From: Bacillus pumilus
Lineage (GTDB): Bacteria > Bacillota > Bacilli > Bacillales > Bacillaceae
NCBI RefSeq assembly: GCF_002744245.1
Contig: NZ_NKHG01000033.1
Span: 1-34,169, forward strand
Reading direction: 5' to 3'
Length of the DNA stretch: 34,169 nt
Positions 22,970-31,813 of this stretch are shown one piece after another. Both the position numbers and the translations under genes were made by a program. A model generated the notes under the pieces. The model was not told the origin of the DNA, did no database searches, and saw only the letters and a list, made by a program, of their open reading frames with translations. The number at the start of each line of letters is the position of its first letter. The stretch's first letter is position 1.

Positions 22970-24155
22970 CATTCATCGTAGGAAAGGACGGCATGTGCCA
23001 GTACCTTTGCGGCGACTGGCATAGCTTTTTCATTAATATCGAATTTCGGATGATGATGTGGGTATACATCCTGGCGGTTTTCTGGCATGGCTCCTGTGTA
23101 GAAGAATGTACCAGGGACATGCTGAAGGTAATAAGCAAAATCCTCTCCGCCCATTTGTGTTTCCGCTTCTTTTACCTCTGTGACATCCTCTGTCTGTTTT
23201 GCTATTTCAGCAATGTATTCAGTTGGCTTAGGGTGATTTTTGACAGCTGGATATCCCCGGATATATTCATATGTGTAGGAGGCATCATGCATGTGGCAAA
23301 CCCCTTTCACCACCTGTTCAATTTCACGTTCAATGATATGTCGTGCACTTTCTTCAAAGGATCGTGCAGTACCGGTTAAAACAGCCGAATCGGCAATGAC
23401 ATTAAAGGCATTTTCAGCGACAAAACCTCCAACTGATACAACAGCAGAATCAATTGGATTGACTTTACGGGCGACGACTTGCTGCAGATTTGCAACAATT
23501 TGTGAACCGATGAGTACGGCATCTTTCGTTAGGTGAGGCTGGGCGCCGTGTCCGCCTTTTCCTTGGATCTGAATAGAAAAGCGGTCGGAGCTGCCATGAA
23601 GTTCCCACTTTTATAAAGAACCGCACCACAAGGCTCTGATGACCAAAGGTGAGTACCGAATATGACATCAACTCCGTCTAAACAGCCGTCTTCAATCATC
23701 GGCTTAGCACCGCCTGGGGCATATTCTTCAGCGTGCTGATGAATGAGGACAATTTTCCCTTTTAATTGATCACGATGCGCATGTAATATTTTCGCTAATA
23801 CAAGAAGCGTCGCGGTGTGCCCATCGTGACCGCATGCGTGCATCACACCAGGCTTTGTCGATCGATAAGGCACCTCCTTTTCATCATGGATGGGAAGTGC
23901 ATCAAAATCAGCTCTGAGGGCAATGGTTGGCCCCGGTGCAGCACCTTCAATAAAGGCGAGGACGCCATGACCGCCTACTTGAGTGTGTGTTGGTATATGT
24001 AATGTGTCATAGTAGTTTGCGATGAAAGCGGCAGTTTCTTCTTCCTGAAAAGAAAGTTCTGGATTCATATGGAGATGGCGTCTAATTTCAACCATTTCCT
24101 CATAATGTTCATCAAGACGTTCATTGATGTTTTTTTGTAAAGTGGATATTGTCAT
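22969..24155 (-). pseudogene. yhaA: YhaA, M20-family N-acyl-amino-acid amidohydrolase, interrupted by a one-base frameshift
   Basis: The gene is split into two frames. The N-terminal frame (ATG 24155, 11 bases after AGGAGG) reads normally through the metal-site motifs MHACGHDGHTA and HAEEYAPGGA up to NFMAAP, then goes wrong and stops at 23529. The other frame picks up immediately with FSIQIQGKGGHGAQPHLTKD and runs unbroken to TGA 22969, including the late motif MGGEDFAYYL. One missing base near 23585-23587 (a C on the plus strand; GCTCCGGACCGC expected on the minus strand) would restore APDRFSIQI and a protein of about 395 residues, like B. subtilis YhaA. Every other part looks intact, so this is either a very recent mutation or a sequencing error. 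The intact enzyme would hydrolyse N-acetyl or related amino acid amides with a two-metal centre. Confidence 0.88.
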
Positions 24156-24307
24156 TGAACTGAAAACCTCCTTCATGCTCTTTTACTGATTGTATGGTAA
24201 TTGTTAGAATCTTTCAACAGAAGAGGATTTCTGTTCAACATACAAGGTCATTTTACAAAAAAGTCGAAGGTTGATGAGATGAAACTGGGAAAAGGGGGGA
24301 AGTGGCA

Positions 24308-24586
24308 TTGGGGAGCTGTCCAAATTGTTCAAAAGCATTTTCTTTCGTCGAAAAGTTTCATTTATCTCATACGAAAATGATGATGTGTCCAAGCTGTCGG
24401 CACCAAATCAAGGAAACGTTTGTCTCAAAGATGAGCTTTTTCATGCTCTGCTTGATTCCGCTGTTGGTGATGCTTATTCAGTTGAAAGGCGCTTCACCTA
24501 TGTTGAAGTGGCCGATCTTATTAGGGTGGATATTGCTGAATTTTTATGTGCTTCAGCCTATTATTCATCGGTACGAGCTAAAATGA
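24308..24586 (+). CDS. Zinc-ribbon-like CxxC-(19)-CxxC membrane protein
   Basis: A 92-residue protein with a four-cysteine N-terminal module (CPNC, 19 residues, CPSCRHQ) that should bind zinc, then two membrane spans (SFFMLCLIPLLVMLIQL and WPILLGWILLNFYVL) and a short basic end. It resembles the small CXXC-20-CXXC family of Firmicutes, whose function is unknown. The frame is open from a GTG at 24302, but TTG 24308 has better spacing (eight bases) from AAAGGGGGG. A terminator at 24604-24625 follows. It is divergent from yhaA and convergent with hmoB. Confidence 0.65.
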   Translation: MGSCPNCSKAFSFVEKFHLSHTKMMMCPSCRHQIKETFVSKMSFFMLCLIPLLVMLIQLKGASPMLKWPILLGWILLNFYVLQPIIHRYELK

Positions 24587-24603
24587 AGACGGTAAAAGAA
24601 GAG

Positions 24604-24625
24604 AGCCCAGCTAATGGGCTTTTTT
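24604..24625 (+). terminator. Terminator of the CxxC membrane protein gene
   Basis: AGCCCA (24604-24609), loop GCTAA, TGGGCT (24615-24620), then T residues. Confidence 0.8.
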
Positions 24626-24628
24626 CAT

Positions 24629-24656
24629 GAAAAAGAAGTGCTGCAAGCAACACTTC
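24629..24656 (-). terminator. Terminator of hmoB
   Basis: GCAACACTTC (24647-24656) pairs with GAAGTGCTGC (24635-24644) with one mismatch. On the minus strand a T run follows (A at 24629-24634). Confidence 0.7.
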
Positions 24657-24657
24657 C

Positions 24658-25143
24658 TTAATTGTCTGTGGCAGCATGGTAGGATGTAAGATAGGCAGGA
24701 CGAGAGAAGATAGAGCCTGTATCCTCGTGTAGCTGAAAGAACGTCTCTGATTCTTGAAAGTCTTGAAAGAACGCCTCTGATTCCCAAATCGTCAAAATGA
24801 GATAGACCCCTTCATCTTTTTGGGGTCTTAAGACACGAAGTGCCTGAAAGCCACGCTGATGTTCTGAAATGTTTGTTTTTTTCTGAAATGTGAATTCAAA
24901 AAGGGGTCTGCTTTCAAGCTTGACGGGGATATGATTTAAGGTGACGAAGCCAGATTGGACGAGCTCGCCTTTGGCGTAAATCACATCATATGCATGAGGA
25001 GCTATAAAGACAGTATCGCCCTCTGTTTCATGAAACAGAGCCGCTTGTTCTTTCTCGACCATATAAAGCATATGTTCCTGTTGGTGTTTTTTTGCGATTT
25101 TGTGCAAAAAGTCTGCTGTTCCATATGTTATATAGACATTCAT
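24658..25143 (-). CDS. hmoB: HmoB, heme-degrading monooxygenase (ABM domain)
   Basis: A 161-residue protein (B. subtilis HmoB/YhgC about 166). The N-terminal half (YITYGTADFLHKIAKKH ... YDVIYAKGEL) is the family extension; the C-terminal half, from about residue 70, is an antibiotic-biosynthesis-monooxygenase fold (NHIPVKLESRPLFEFTF ... GFQALRVLRP ... VYLILTIWESEAFFQDF). IsdG-type enzymes open the heme ring and release iron. The ATG at 25143 follows GGAGGCGAT. Its neighbour on the right-hand side is pbpF and then the hemEHY cluster, so heme synthesis and breakdown are encoded close together, as in B. subtilis. Confidence 0.9.
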   Translation of the reverse strand: MNVYITYGTADFLHKIAKKHQQEHMLYMVEKEQAALFHETEGDTVFIAPHAYDVIYAKGELVQSGFVTLNHIPVKLESRPLFEFTFQKKTNISEHQRGFQALRVLRPQKDEGVYLILTIWESEAFFQDFQESETFFQLHEDTGSIFSRPAYLTSYHAATDN

Positions 25144-25212
25144 CTAAATCGCCTCCTGCTTGATAGTATAACAAAAGAATGATATATAATTCTTTGGTAG
25201 TCAATCCATAAA

Positions 25213-25242
25213 ACATATTATGAAGCAATACATCCCATACTA
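25213..25242 (+). promoter_or_regulatory. Probable forespore sigma-G (or sigma-F) promoter of pbpF
   Basis: ACATA (25213-25217), 18 bases, CATACTA (25236-25242). The -10 fits the sigma-G pattern CATnnTA exactly and the -35 differs by one base from GHATR. pbpF is forespore-expressed in B. subtilis. Confidence 0.6.
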
Positions 25243-25270
25243 ACCGTATAAAGGAATGAGGTGACCTAAT

Positions 25271-27406
25271 TTGAAGAAAAAGAAGATAATCATTCCATTA
25301 GTCATTGTAGGAAGTACACTTGTGCTTTCATTTATTGGCTATCTAACCATTTTATTTTTAGGGCATTATGTCATAGATGAGAAGAAGCTTGTTTTTCATG
25401 CTTCCTCAAAAATCATTGATCAGAATGGAAAAGAACTTACAAGTATGTATTCAGAAAATCGGGACCCTGTGTCATTGAAGGAGGTACCTGATAAAGTAGC
25501 GAAGGCTTTTGTTGCTGTAGAGGACAAACGTTTTTATGAGCATCATGGAATTGATGCACAATCTATTTCAAGGGCGATTTATCGAGATATATTAGCTGGA
25601 GGAAAGGTAGAGGGCGGCAGCACGATTACCCAGCAGCTCGCAAAAAATATTTTTCTCACAAACGATAAAACCTTTCTTCGAAAAACAAAAGAAGTCATTA
25701 TTGCTATTAATTTAGAAAGAGATTATTCAAAGGATAAATTGCTTGAGATGTATTTGAATCAGCTTTACTTCGGCCATGGGGTCTATGGTATTCAGGCTGC
25801 AGCCAATTATTATTTTAATAAAGATGTCAAAGATTTAACGGTCAGCGAGGGTGCTACACTTGCCGCTATGCCAAAGGCACCTTCTACTTACTCGCCTGTT
25901 TTGCATCCTGATAAAAATAAACAAAGGCGAGATACGATCCTGAATTTAATGAATGAGCAAGGCTATCTGTCGTCAACAGAGACGGTTGAAGCGAAAGGCC
26001 GAACACTAGGTCTCCATTTAAAAAAGAAATCAGAAACGCCGTGGGTGGACAGCTATGTAGATCTCATCATTAAAGAAGCAGAATCAGAGTATGCCATTTC
26101 ACATGAGCAGTTGCTTCAAGGCGGCTATACGATTACTGTACCAATCGATATAAACTTGCAAAAAGCCGCCTATGATGCGATGAAAAACAACCGTTATTTC
26201 CCGGGAAAAAGCGGTTCACCGGAAAGCAGCGCCGTGTTTATTGACAACGCGTCTGGAGGAGTAAAAGCAGCCATTGGAGGACGAGATTATCAGGCAAGAG
26301 GCTATAACAGGGTAACGGCTGTTAGACAGCCTGGGTCTGTTTTTAAGCCGATTGCGGTTTATGGTCCGGCATTGCAGGAGAAAAAGCTTAGACCTTATTC
26401 ACTGCTTGAAGACAAAGAAAAAAGCTATGATGGCTATTCACCAAAGAATTACGATGGACAGTATGAAGGCCAGGTCACGATGGTGGATGCCCTGATGAAA
26501 AGTAAAAATACAGCTGCTGTATGGACGTTAAGTATGCTTGGCATTGACACTTCAAAATCATATCTTGAAAAAATGGGGATTGATATTTCGGATAAAGGAC
26601 TTGCCATAGCACTTGGCGGCTTAGAAAATGGAGTCTCTCCTTTACAGATCGCTGGAGCCTTTCATACATTTGCAAATGAAGGTGTCTATAAAAAGCCTTT
26701 CTTCATTCTGAAAATCACCAATGATGAAGGGGAAACCGTTGAAAAGAATCGAAACAAACAAGAGCGAGTGTTTAGTGTGCAAAACGCGTGGAATATGACG
26801 AGAATGCTACAGCAAGTCGTCAAAGGCGGGACAGCTCAAAGCGGTTCATATGCTGGAGATCTAGCGGGTAAAACAGGAACGACAACCTATTCAGGTGTGA
26901 AAGGTGCAACGAAAGACGCTTGGTTTGCTGGTTATACTCCTAGTACAACGGGCGCGATTTGGATGGGGTATGACAAAACCGATAACAGTCATTATTTAAC
27001 TGGCGGCAGTCAGTATCCAGTTCAGCTGTTTAAAGATATTTTAACGACAGCCCAAATCACGAATGAAACATTTGATAAGCCAGAGGGAATAAAGGAACTT
27101 CAATCACCCATCCGTTTAGAAGGATTGTCAGGATTTGAAGCCCGCTATGCATTTAAAATAAAAGGATTGTTTACATTGGAGCTGTCTTGGGACGAGCAAG
27201 AGGATCAACGAGTTGAATATCGCATTTATGAAAAGAGAGACGGAAGTGAGACACTGATTGACTCAGTCACAGGCACAAACAGCTACACAATGCCGTATGC
27301 CAATGTGTTTTCAGATGCGCAGTATAAGGTCGTCCCATACAATACCCAGACAAAAGAAGAAGGCGAAGGCAGTTCTTATGTCAAGCCAGAGGCTTTTGGA
27401 CGTTAA
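25271..27406 (+). CDS. pbpF: PbpF, class A bifunctional penicillin-binding protein
   Basis: A 711-residue membrane-anchored peptidoglycan synthase (B. subtilis PbpF 714). A basic N terminus and one span (VIVGSTLVLSFIGYLTILFL) lead to a GT51 glycosyltransferase domain with catalytic Glu84 in EDKRFYEHHG and the motif GGSTITQQLAKN. The transpeptidase domain has Ser356 in SVFK, Ser411 in SKN and Lys534 in KTG, so both activities look intact. A fibronectin-III-like C-terminal region follows from about residue 620. The start is TTG 25271 with AGGTGA seven bases upstream. A sigma-G-like promoter suggests a role in cell wall made in the forespore during germ-cell-wall synthesis. Confidence 0.94.
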   Translation: MKKKKIIIPLVIVGSTLVLSFIGYLTILFLGHYVIDEKKLVFHASSKIIDQNGKELTSMYSENRDPVSLKEVPDKVAKAFVAVEDKRFYEHHGIDAQSISRAIYRDILAGGKVEGGSTITQQLAKNIFLTNDKTFLRKTKEVIIAINLERDYSKDKLLEMYLNQLYFGHGVYGIQAAANYYFNKDVKDLTVSEGATLAAMPKAPSTYSPVLHPDKNKQRRDTILNLMNEQGYLSSTETVEAKGRTLGLHLKKKSETPWVDSYVDLIIKEAESEYAISHEQLLQGGYTITVPIDINLQKAAYDAMKNNRYFPGKSGSPESSAVFIDNASGGVKAAIGGRDYQARGYNRVTAVRQPGSVFKPIAVYGPALQEKKLRPYSLLEDKEKSYDGYSPKNYDGQYEGQVTMVDALMKSKNTAAVWTLSMLGIDTSKSYLEKMGIDISDKGLAIALGGLENGVSPLQIAGAFHTFANEGVYKKPFFILKITNDEGETVEKNRNKQERVFSVQNAWNMTRMLQQVVKGGTAQSGSYAGDLAGKTGTTTYSGVKGATKDAWFAGYTPSTTGAIWMGYDKTDNSHYLTGGSQYPVQLFKDILTTAQITNETFDKPEGIKELQSPIRLEGLSGFEARYAFKIKGLFTLELSWDEQEDQRVEYRIYEKRDGSETLIDSVTGTNSYTMPYANVFSDAQYKVVPYNTQTKEEGEGSSYVKPEAFGR

Positions 27407-27530
27407 TATTCGGCGATTTTTTGAACAATGAGCCGCTTTAGTGTACCGTGCCTTGAAAAAACGGTATAGTAAAAGCAGTGTTTGAGCCTTATACAAAGAG
27501 TGTGTGAGGCGAAAGGTGGAATGAAAGGTA

Positions 27531-28589
27531 ATGGGAAAAACGAAGGCTTTTAATGATACGTTCTTAAAGGCGTGCAAAGGGGAAAAAACAGACCATGTAC
27601 CTGTTTGGTACATGAGACAGGCAGGACGCTCACAGCCTGAGTATCGTGCTCTTAAAGAAAAATACGGGCTATTTGAAATTACGCATCAGCCAGAGCTATG
27701 TGCTTATGTAACAAGACTTCCAGTCGAACAATATGGTGTAGATGCTGCTATTTTATATAAAGATATTATGACCCCACTTCCGTCTATTGGAGTGGACGTT
27801 GAAATTAAAAATGGAATTGGACCTGTGATTGATTCACCTATTCGAACAAAAGCAGATATAGAACGTCTTGGGGAACTTCATCCTGAAGCAGACCTGCCAT
27901 ATGTGCTTGATACGATCAAGCTTTTAACGAAGGAGCAGCTGAATGTTCCGCTCATAGGTTTTGCCGGTGCACCTTTTACGATGGCAAGCTATATGATTGA
28001 AGGTGGTCCATCTAAAAATTATCATAAAACGAAGGCACTTATGTACAGTGAGCCAGAGACATGGATGCTGTTAATGAACAAATTAGCTGATATGACGATC
28101 ACGTACATCCAAGCACAGGTGAAAGCAGGAGTCAGTGCATTTCAAATTTTCGATTCTTGGGTTGGCGCTTTAAATGCAGCAGATTACCGGACATTCATTA
28201 AGCCTGTCATGCAGCGTATTTTCACAGAGCTGAAGTCTGAAAACGTGCCAATGATCATGTACGGAGTTGGTGCGAGTCATCTGGTGAAAGATTGGCATGA
28301 CCTGCCGCTTGATGTCGTTGGACTTGATTGGCGTATGAGTGTTGACGAAGCGAGAAAAGAAGGTTTAACGAAAACGTTACAAGGAAACCTTGATCCAACC
28401 ATCTTACTTTCCCCTTGGGAAGTAATTGAAGAAAGGGCAAAAGACATCTTGGATCAAGGAATGAAATCAGATCACTTTATCTTTAACTTAGGTCATGGCG
28501 TATTTCCTGATGTGTCACCAGAAACGTTAAAGAAGCTGACAGATTTTATTCACGACTATTCTGCTAAACATAAAAAACTATCCATCTAA
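27531..28589 (+). CDS. hemE: HemE, uroporphyrinogen III decarboxylase
   Basis: A 352-residue cytosolic enzyme (B. subtilis 353). It removes four carboxyl groups from uroporphyrinogen III to give coproporphyrinogen III. Diagnostic parts are [11 protein letters not shown] at residues 24-34, [44 protein letters not shown] and [10 protein letters not shown]. The ATG at 27531 follows GAAAGGTGGAATG; an ATG ten bases upstream is out of frame. It is the first gene of hemE-hemH-hemY, with short gaps of 32 and 22 bases. A TATAGT -10 lies about 60 bases upstream, but the -35 is unclear. Confidence 0.97.
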   Translation: MGKTKAFNDTFLKACKGEKTDHVPVWYMRQAGRSQPEYRALKEKYGLFEITHQPELCAYVTRLPVEQYGVDAAILYKDIMTPLPSIGVDVEIKNGIGPVIDSPIRTKADIERLGELHPEADLPYVLDTIKLLTKEQLNVPLIGFAGAPFTMASYMIEGGPSKNYHKTKALMYSEPETWMLLMNKLADMTITYIQAQVKAGVSAFQIFDSWVGALNAADYRTFIKPVMQRIFTELKSENVPMIMYGVGASHLVKDWHDLPLDVVGLDWRMSVDEARKEGLTKTLQGNLDPTILLSPWEVIEERAKDILDQGMKSDHFIFNLGHGVFPDVSPETLKKLTDFIHDYSAKHKKLSI

Positions 28590-28621
28590 ACTATTTCAAA
28601 TGATCTGAAGGAGTGTTGGTT

Positions 28622-29560
28622 GTGGAGAAAAAGAAAATGGGACTACTTGTCATGGCATATGGCACCCCATATAAAGAAGAAGACATTGAGCGTTACTATA
28701 CACATATCCGTAGAGGCAGAAAGCCAGAGCCAGAGATGCTGCAAGATTTAAAGGATCGTTACAAGGCAATCGGCGGTATTTCTCCTTTATCGAAAATTAC
28801 AGAACAGCAGGCAAATGGCTTGTGTGATCATTTGAATGACATCCAAGACGAGATTGAATTTCATGTCTACATTGGGTTAAAACATATTGAACCATTTATT
28901 GAGGATGCGGTTGCTGATATGCATCAAGATGGCATCACAGAAGCTGTGAGTATCGTTCTTGCGCCGCACTTCTCCACATTTAGTGTGAAATCTTATAACA
29001 AACGTGCGCAAGATGAGGCAGATAAGCTTGGCAATCTAAAGATCACTTCTGTTGAAAGCTGGTATGATGAACCGAAGTTTGTAGATTATTGGGTGAAGCA
29101 AGTGAAAGATACATATGCATCCATGAGTCAAGAAGAAAGGGAATCAGCAGTGCTGATTGTGTCTGCACACAGCCTTCCTGAAAAAATTATTGCGGCAGGA
29201 GATCCATACCCTGATCAGCTCGCGCAATCTGCAAAAATGATTGCTGAAGGTGCGGGAATTGAACATTATGAAATTGGCTGGCAAAGTGAAGGCAATACGC
29301 CTGATCCATGGCTTGGACCAGACGTGCAAGACTTAACGCGAGATCTATTTGAACAAAAAGGCTATAAAACGTTCGTATATGTGCCTGTTGGGTTTGTAGC
29401 TGATCATCTTGAAGTGTTATATGACAACGATTATGAATGTAAAGTCGTGACAGATGAAATAGGTGCAGCCTACTATCGTCCAGAAATGCCTAATGCGAAG
29501 CCAGCCTTTATTGATGCGCTGGCCACAGTCGTTTTAAAAAAGCTTGACGAAAACAAGTAA
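28622..29560 (+). CDS. hemH: HemH (CpfC), coproporphyrin ferrochelatase
   Basis: A 312-residue soluble ferrochelatase (B. subtilis 310). Conserved parts include [11 protein letters not shown], the metal-site His in [26 protein letters not shown] and [15 protein letters not shown]. In Gram-positive bacteria this enzyme inserts iron into coproporphyrin III to make coproheme. The start is GTG 28622 (MEKKKMG), eight bases after AAGGAG; the frame is open slightly further upstream, but that would place the start within the ribosome binding site. Middle gene of hemEHY. Confidence 0.97.
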   Translation: MEKKKMGLLVMAYGTPYKEEDIERYYTHIRRGRKPEPEMLQDLKDRYKAIGGISPLSKITEQQANGLCDHLNDIQDEIEFHVYIGLKHIEPFIEDAVADMHQDGITEAVSIVLAPHFSTFSVKSYNKRAQDEADKLGNLKITSVESWYDEPKFVDYWVKQVKDTYASMSQEERESAVLIVSAHSLPEKIIAAGDPYPDQLAQSAKMIAEGAGIEHYEIGWQSEGNTPDPWLGPDVQDLTRDLFEQKGYKTFVYVPVGFVADHLEVLYDNDYECKVVTDEIGAAYYRPEMPNAKPAFIDALATVVLKKLDENK

Positions 29561-29582
29561 TCATATAAAAGAAGGCGATCCT

Positions 29583-30995
29583 ATGCATGACAATCAAAAA
29601 CACCTTGTCATCATTGGCGGTGGCATCACTGGTTTGGCCGCCGCCTTCTATTTGGAAAAAGAAGCCCAAGAAAAAGGACTTCCTATCCAAATATCTCTTA
29701 TTGAAGCGAGTCCTAGGCTAGGTGGAAAAATACAAACATTATATAAAGATGGCTACATCATTGAACGCGGACCCGATTCATTTCTAGAAAGAAAGGTCAG
29801 TGGACCGCAGCTGGCAAAGGATGTCGGTTTGTCCGATCAGCTCGTCAATAATGAAACAGGGCAAGCGTATGTATTAGTCAATGAAACACTCCATCCGATG
29901 CCAAAGGGTGCTGTCATGGGAATCCCAACTCAAATCAGTCCTTTCATTACAACTGGTCTTTTTTCAGTTGCAGGAAAAGCGAGAGCGGCGATGGATTTCG
30001 TTTTGCCAAAAAGCAAGCAGACAGAAGATCAGTCGCTTGGTGAATTCTTTAGAAGACGTGTGGGCGATGAAGTGGTCGAGAATTTAATTGAACCTCTATT
30101 ATCAGGCATTTACGCAGGTGACATAGACCGCCTTAGCTTAATGTCCACATTCCCGCAATTTTATCAAACGGAACAAAAGCATCGCAGTTTGATTCTAGGG
30201 ATGAAAAAGTCACAGCAGCATGCGAAAGCGCAGCAAGTGACAGCGAAAAAGCAAGGACAGTTCCAAACGATCAATCAAGGGCTGCAAGCGCTTGTTGAAG
30301 CGGTAGAAAGCAAGCTCAAGCTGACGACGATTTATAAAGGGACAAAAGTGACACAGATCGAAAAAACAGATGGAGGTTATGGCGTTCAATTAGACAGCGG
30401 TCAAACGCTTTTTGCAGATTCAGCCATTGTCACTACTCCGCATCAATCGATCTATTCCATGTTTCCAAAAGAAGCAGGGCTTGAGTACTTGCATGACATG
30501 ACATCGACCTCTGTTGCAACGGTTGCACTCGGTTTTAAGGAAGAAGATGTTCATAATGAATATGATGGCACAGGGTTTGTCATCTCAAGAAACAGTGATT
30601 TCTCTATTACAGCCTGTACGTGGACGAACAAAAAATGGCCGCATACAGCACCTAAAGGAAAAACGCTATTGCGTGCGTATGTAGGAAAAGCTGGCGACGA
30701 ATCGATTGTCGAGCAGTCAGACAGCCAAATCGTCAGCATCGTGCTGGAAGATTTGAAGAAAATTATGGAGATTAAAGCAGATCCAGAACTGACGACAGTG
30801 ACTCGTTGGAAGACGAGCATGCCGCAATATCACGTCGGTCATCAAAAACAGGTGTCGAACATGCGTGAAACGTTTAAGCAATCATATCCTGGTATTTATA
30901 TCACAGGTGCTGCTTTTGAAGGTGTCGGGATCCCAGATTGTATTGATCAAGGAAAAGCCGCCGTCACAGAGGCTGTATCTTATCTATTCTCATAA
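29583..30995 (+). CDS. hemY: HemY (CgoX), coproporphyrinogen III oxidase
   Basis: A 470-residue FAD enzyme, the same length as B. subtilis HemY. The FAD-binding motif is IIGGGITGLAAAFYLE near the N terminus; also seen are SPRLGGKIQT, ERGPDSFL, and the C-terminal FAD contact YITGAAFEGVGIPDCIDQGK. It oxidises coproporphyrinogen III to coproporphyrin III with oxygen, upstream of HemH in the coproporphyrin-dependent route. ATG 29583 is chosen, after GAAGGCGAT; the longer frame from 29544 overlaps hemH and has no matching site. A perfect terminator follows. Confidence 0.97.
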   Translation: MHDNQKHLVIIGGGITGLAAAFYLEKEAQEKGLPIQISLIEASPRLGGKIQTLYKDGYIIERGPDSFLERKVSGPQLAKDVGLSDQLVNNETGQAYVLVNETLHPMPKGAVMGIPTQISPFITTGLFSVAGKARAAMDFVLPKSKQTEDQSLGEFFRRRVGDEVVENLIEPLLSGIYAGDIDRLSLMSTFPQFYQTEQKHRSLILGMKKSQQHAKAQQVTAKKQGQFQTINQGLQALVEAVESKLKLTTIYKGTKVTQIEKTDGGYGVQLDSGQTLFADSAIVTTPHQSIYSMFPKEAGLEYLHDMTSTSVATVALGFKEEDVHNEYDGTGFVISRNSDFSITACTWTNKKWPHTAPKGKTLLRAYVGKAGDESIVEQSDSQIVSIVLEDLKKIMEIKADPELTTVTRWKTSMPQYHVGHQKQVSNMRETFKQSYPGIYITGAAFEGVGIPDCIDQGKAAVTEAVSYLFS

Positions 30996-31000
30996 ATATC

Positions 31001-31036
31001 AACTCCCTTTTCTGTCATGGAAAGGGAGTTTTTTTA
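31001..31036 (+). terminator. Terminator of the hemEHY cluster
   Basis: AACTCCCTTT (31001-31010) pairs perfectly with AAAGGGAGTT (31021-31030), followed by six T. Confidence 0.92.
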
Positions 31037-31086
31037 TGTTCGTATGTTTAGGAAAGAGATGTGAATCATAAAAGTGAACAAAGTAG

Positions 31087-31116
31087 TTGCAACTGAGGAA
31101 AGGGATGTGGTATATT
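31087..31116 (+). promoter_or_regulatory. Promoter of yhgD
   Basis: TTGCAA (31087-31092), 18 bases, TATATT (31111-31116). The operator at 31130-31156 starts just downstream, near the predicted transcription start. Confidence 0.6.
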
Positions 31117-31129
31117 ACTCTCTGTACTT

Positions 31130-31156
31130 AATGACCAAAACGTTCAAATAGTCATT
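31130..31156 (+). promoter_or_regulatory. Palindromic operator in front of yhgD
   Basis: A 27-bp element with arms AATGACCA (31130-31137) and TAGTCATT (31149-31156), complementary apart from one base. A 27-bp element with identical arms lies in front of yhgE. It is best read as the binding site of YhgD, placed to block its own promoter. Confidence 0.7.
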
Positions 31157-31170
31157 TCGGGAGTGAGATC

Positions 31171-31749
31171 ATGAGTGTTGATAGGAGACAAATGATTTTA
31201 GATGGGGCTACAAAGGCGTTTACTCAATTCGGGTATAAAGCCACGACAATGGATCTTGTAGCGAAGCTTGCCAACGTCGGAAAAGGAACCATTTATACCT
31301 TTTTTAAAAACAAAGAAGAGCTGTTTGATGAAATTTTCACATCACTGTTAATGGAGATGAGGAAAATTGCGGACGAAGCCATTGATGAGAAGAATAGCTT
31401 CTCTGAAAACCTTCATTTAGCACTCTTTGCAATATTGGAATTCCGAAAAAACCACCAGCTCACAATTAAAATCTTTCAGGAAAGTGCGGAGCTTGGCACG
31501 TCAGCGGTCAAAGAAATGATAGAAAAAATGGAGCAGATGATCATTCGCTATATTAAAACAAAAGTAAAAGAAGCGATTGAAAAGGGCGACATTAAGCCTT
31601 GTGATCCTGAATTGACTGCATTTGTGATGGTGAAACTATATATTGCACTTATTTTTGATTGGGAAAAGCGATACGAGCCTTTAACAAAAGAAGAAGTAGC
31701 TGAATCGCTCGAGCTTTATGTACTAAAAGGACTTTCTGCAACAACATAA
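31171..31749 (+). CDS. yhgD: YhgD, TetR-family transcriptional repressor
   Basis: A 192-residue TetR-type protein. The N-terminal helix-turn-helix spans about residues 8-55 (ILDGATKAFTQFGYKATTMD, IAKLANVGKGTIYTFFKNKE pattern as VAKLANVGKGTIYTFFKNKEEL); the rest is a helical ligand/dimer domain. The ATG at 31171 follows GGGAGTGAG. It lies directly upstream of yhgE, 64 bases away, and matching palindromes sit before both genes, so it probably represses itself and yhgE. The inducing ligand is unknown. Confidence 0.92.
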   Translation: MSVDRRQMILDGATKAFTQFGYKATTMDLVAKLANVGKGTIYTFFKNKEELFDEIFTSLLMEMRKIADEAIDEKNSFSENLHLALFAILEFRKNHQLTIKIFQESAELGTSAVKEMIEKMEQMIIRYIKTKVKEAIEKGDIKPCDPELTAFVMVKLYIALIFDWEKRYEPLTKEEVAESLELYVLKGLSATT

Positions 31750-31755
31750 TTTTTT

Positions 31756-31783
31756 TTGAGTTCAAATGACCAAATTGTAAATT
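31756..31783 (+). promoter_or_regulatory. Possible internal promoter of yhgE overlapped by the operator
   Basis: TTGAGT (31756-31761), 16 bases, TAAATT (31778-31783). The second operator covers the spacer and the -10, so repressor binding would block it. Confidence 0.4.
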
Positions 31784-31791
31784 TAGTCATT
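31765..31791 (+). promoter_or_regulatory. Palindromic operator in front of yhgE
   Basis: Same length and same arms (AATGACCA at 31765-31772, TAGTCATT at 31784-31791) as the element before yhgD; only the centre differs. Confidence 0.7.
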
Positions 31792-31813
31792 CATCAATGG
31801 GAGGAAAACAGCA

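Noticed and set aside
27443..27474. TACCGT/ACGGTA short inverted repeat between pbpF and hemE as a terminator
   Set aside because: The stem is only six base pairs and no T run follows; it overlaps the TATAGT -10 candidate instead.
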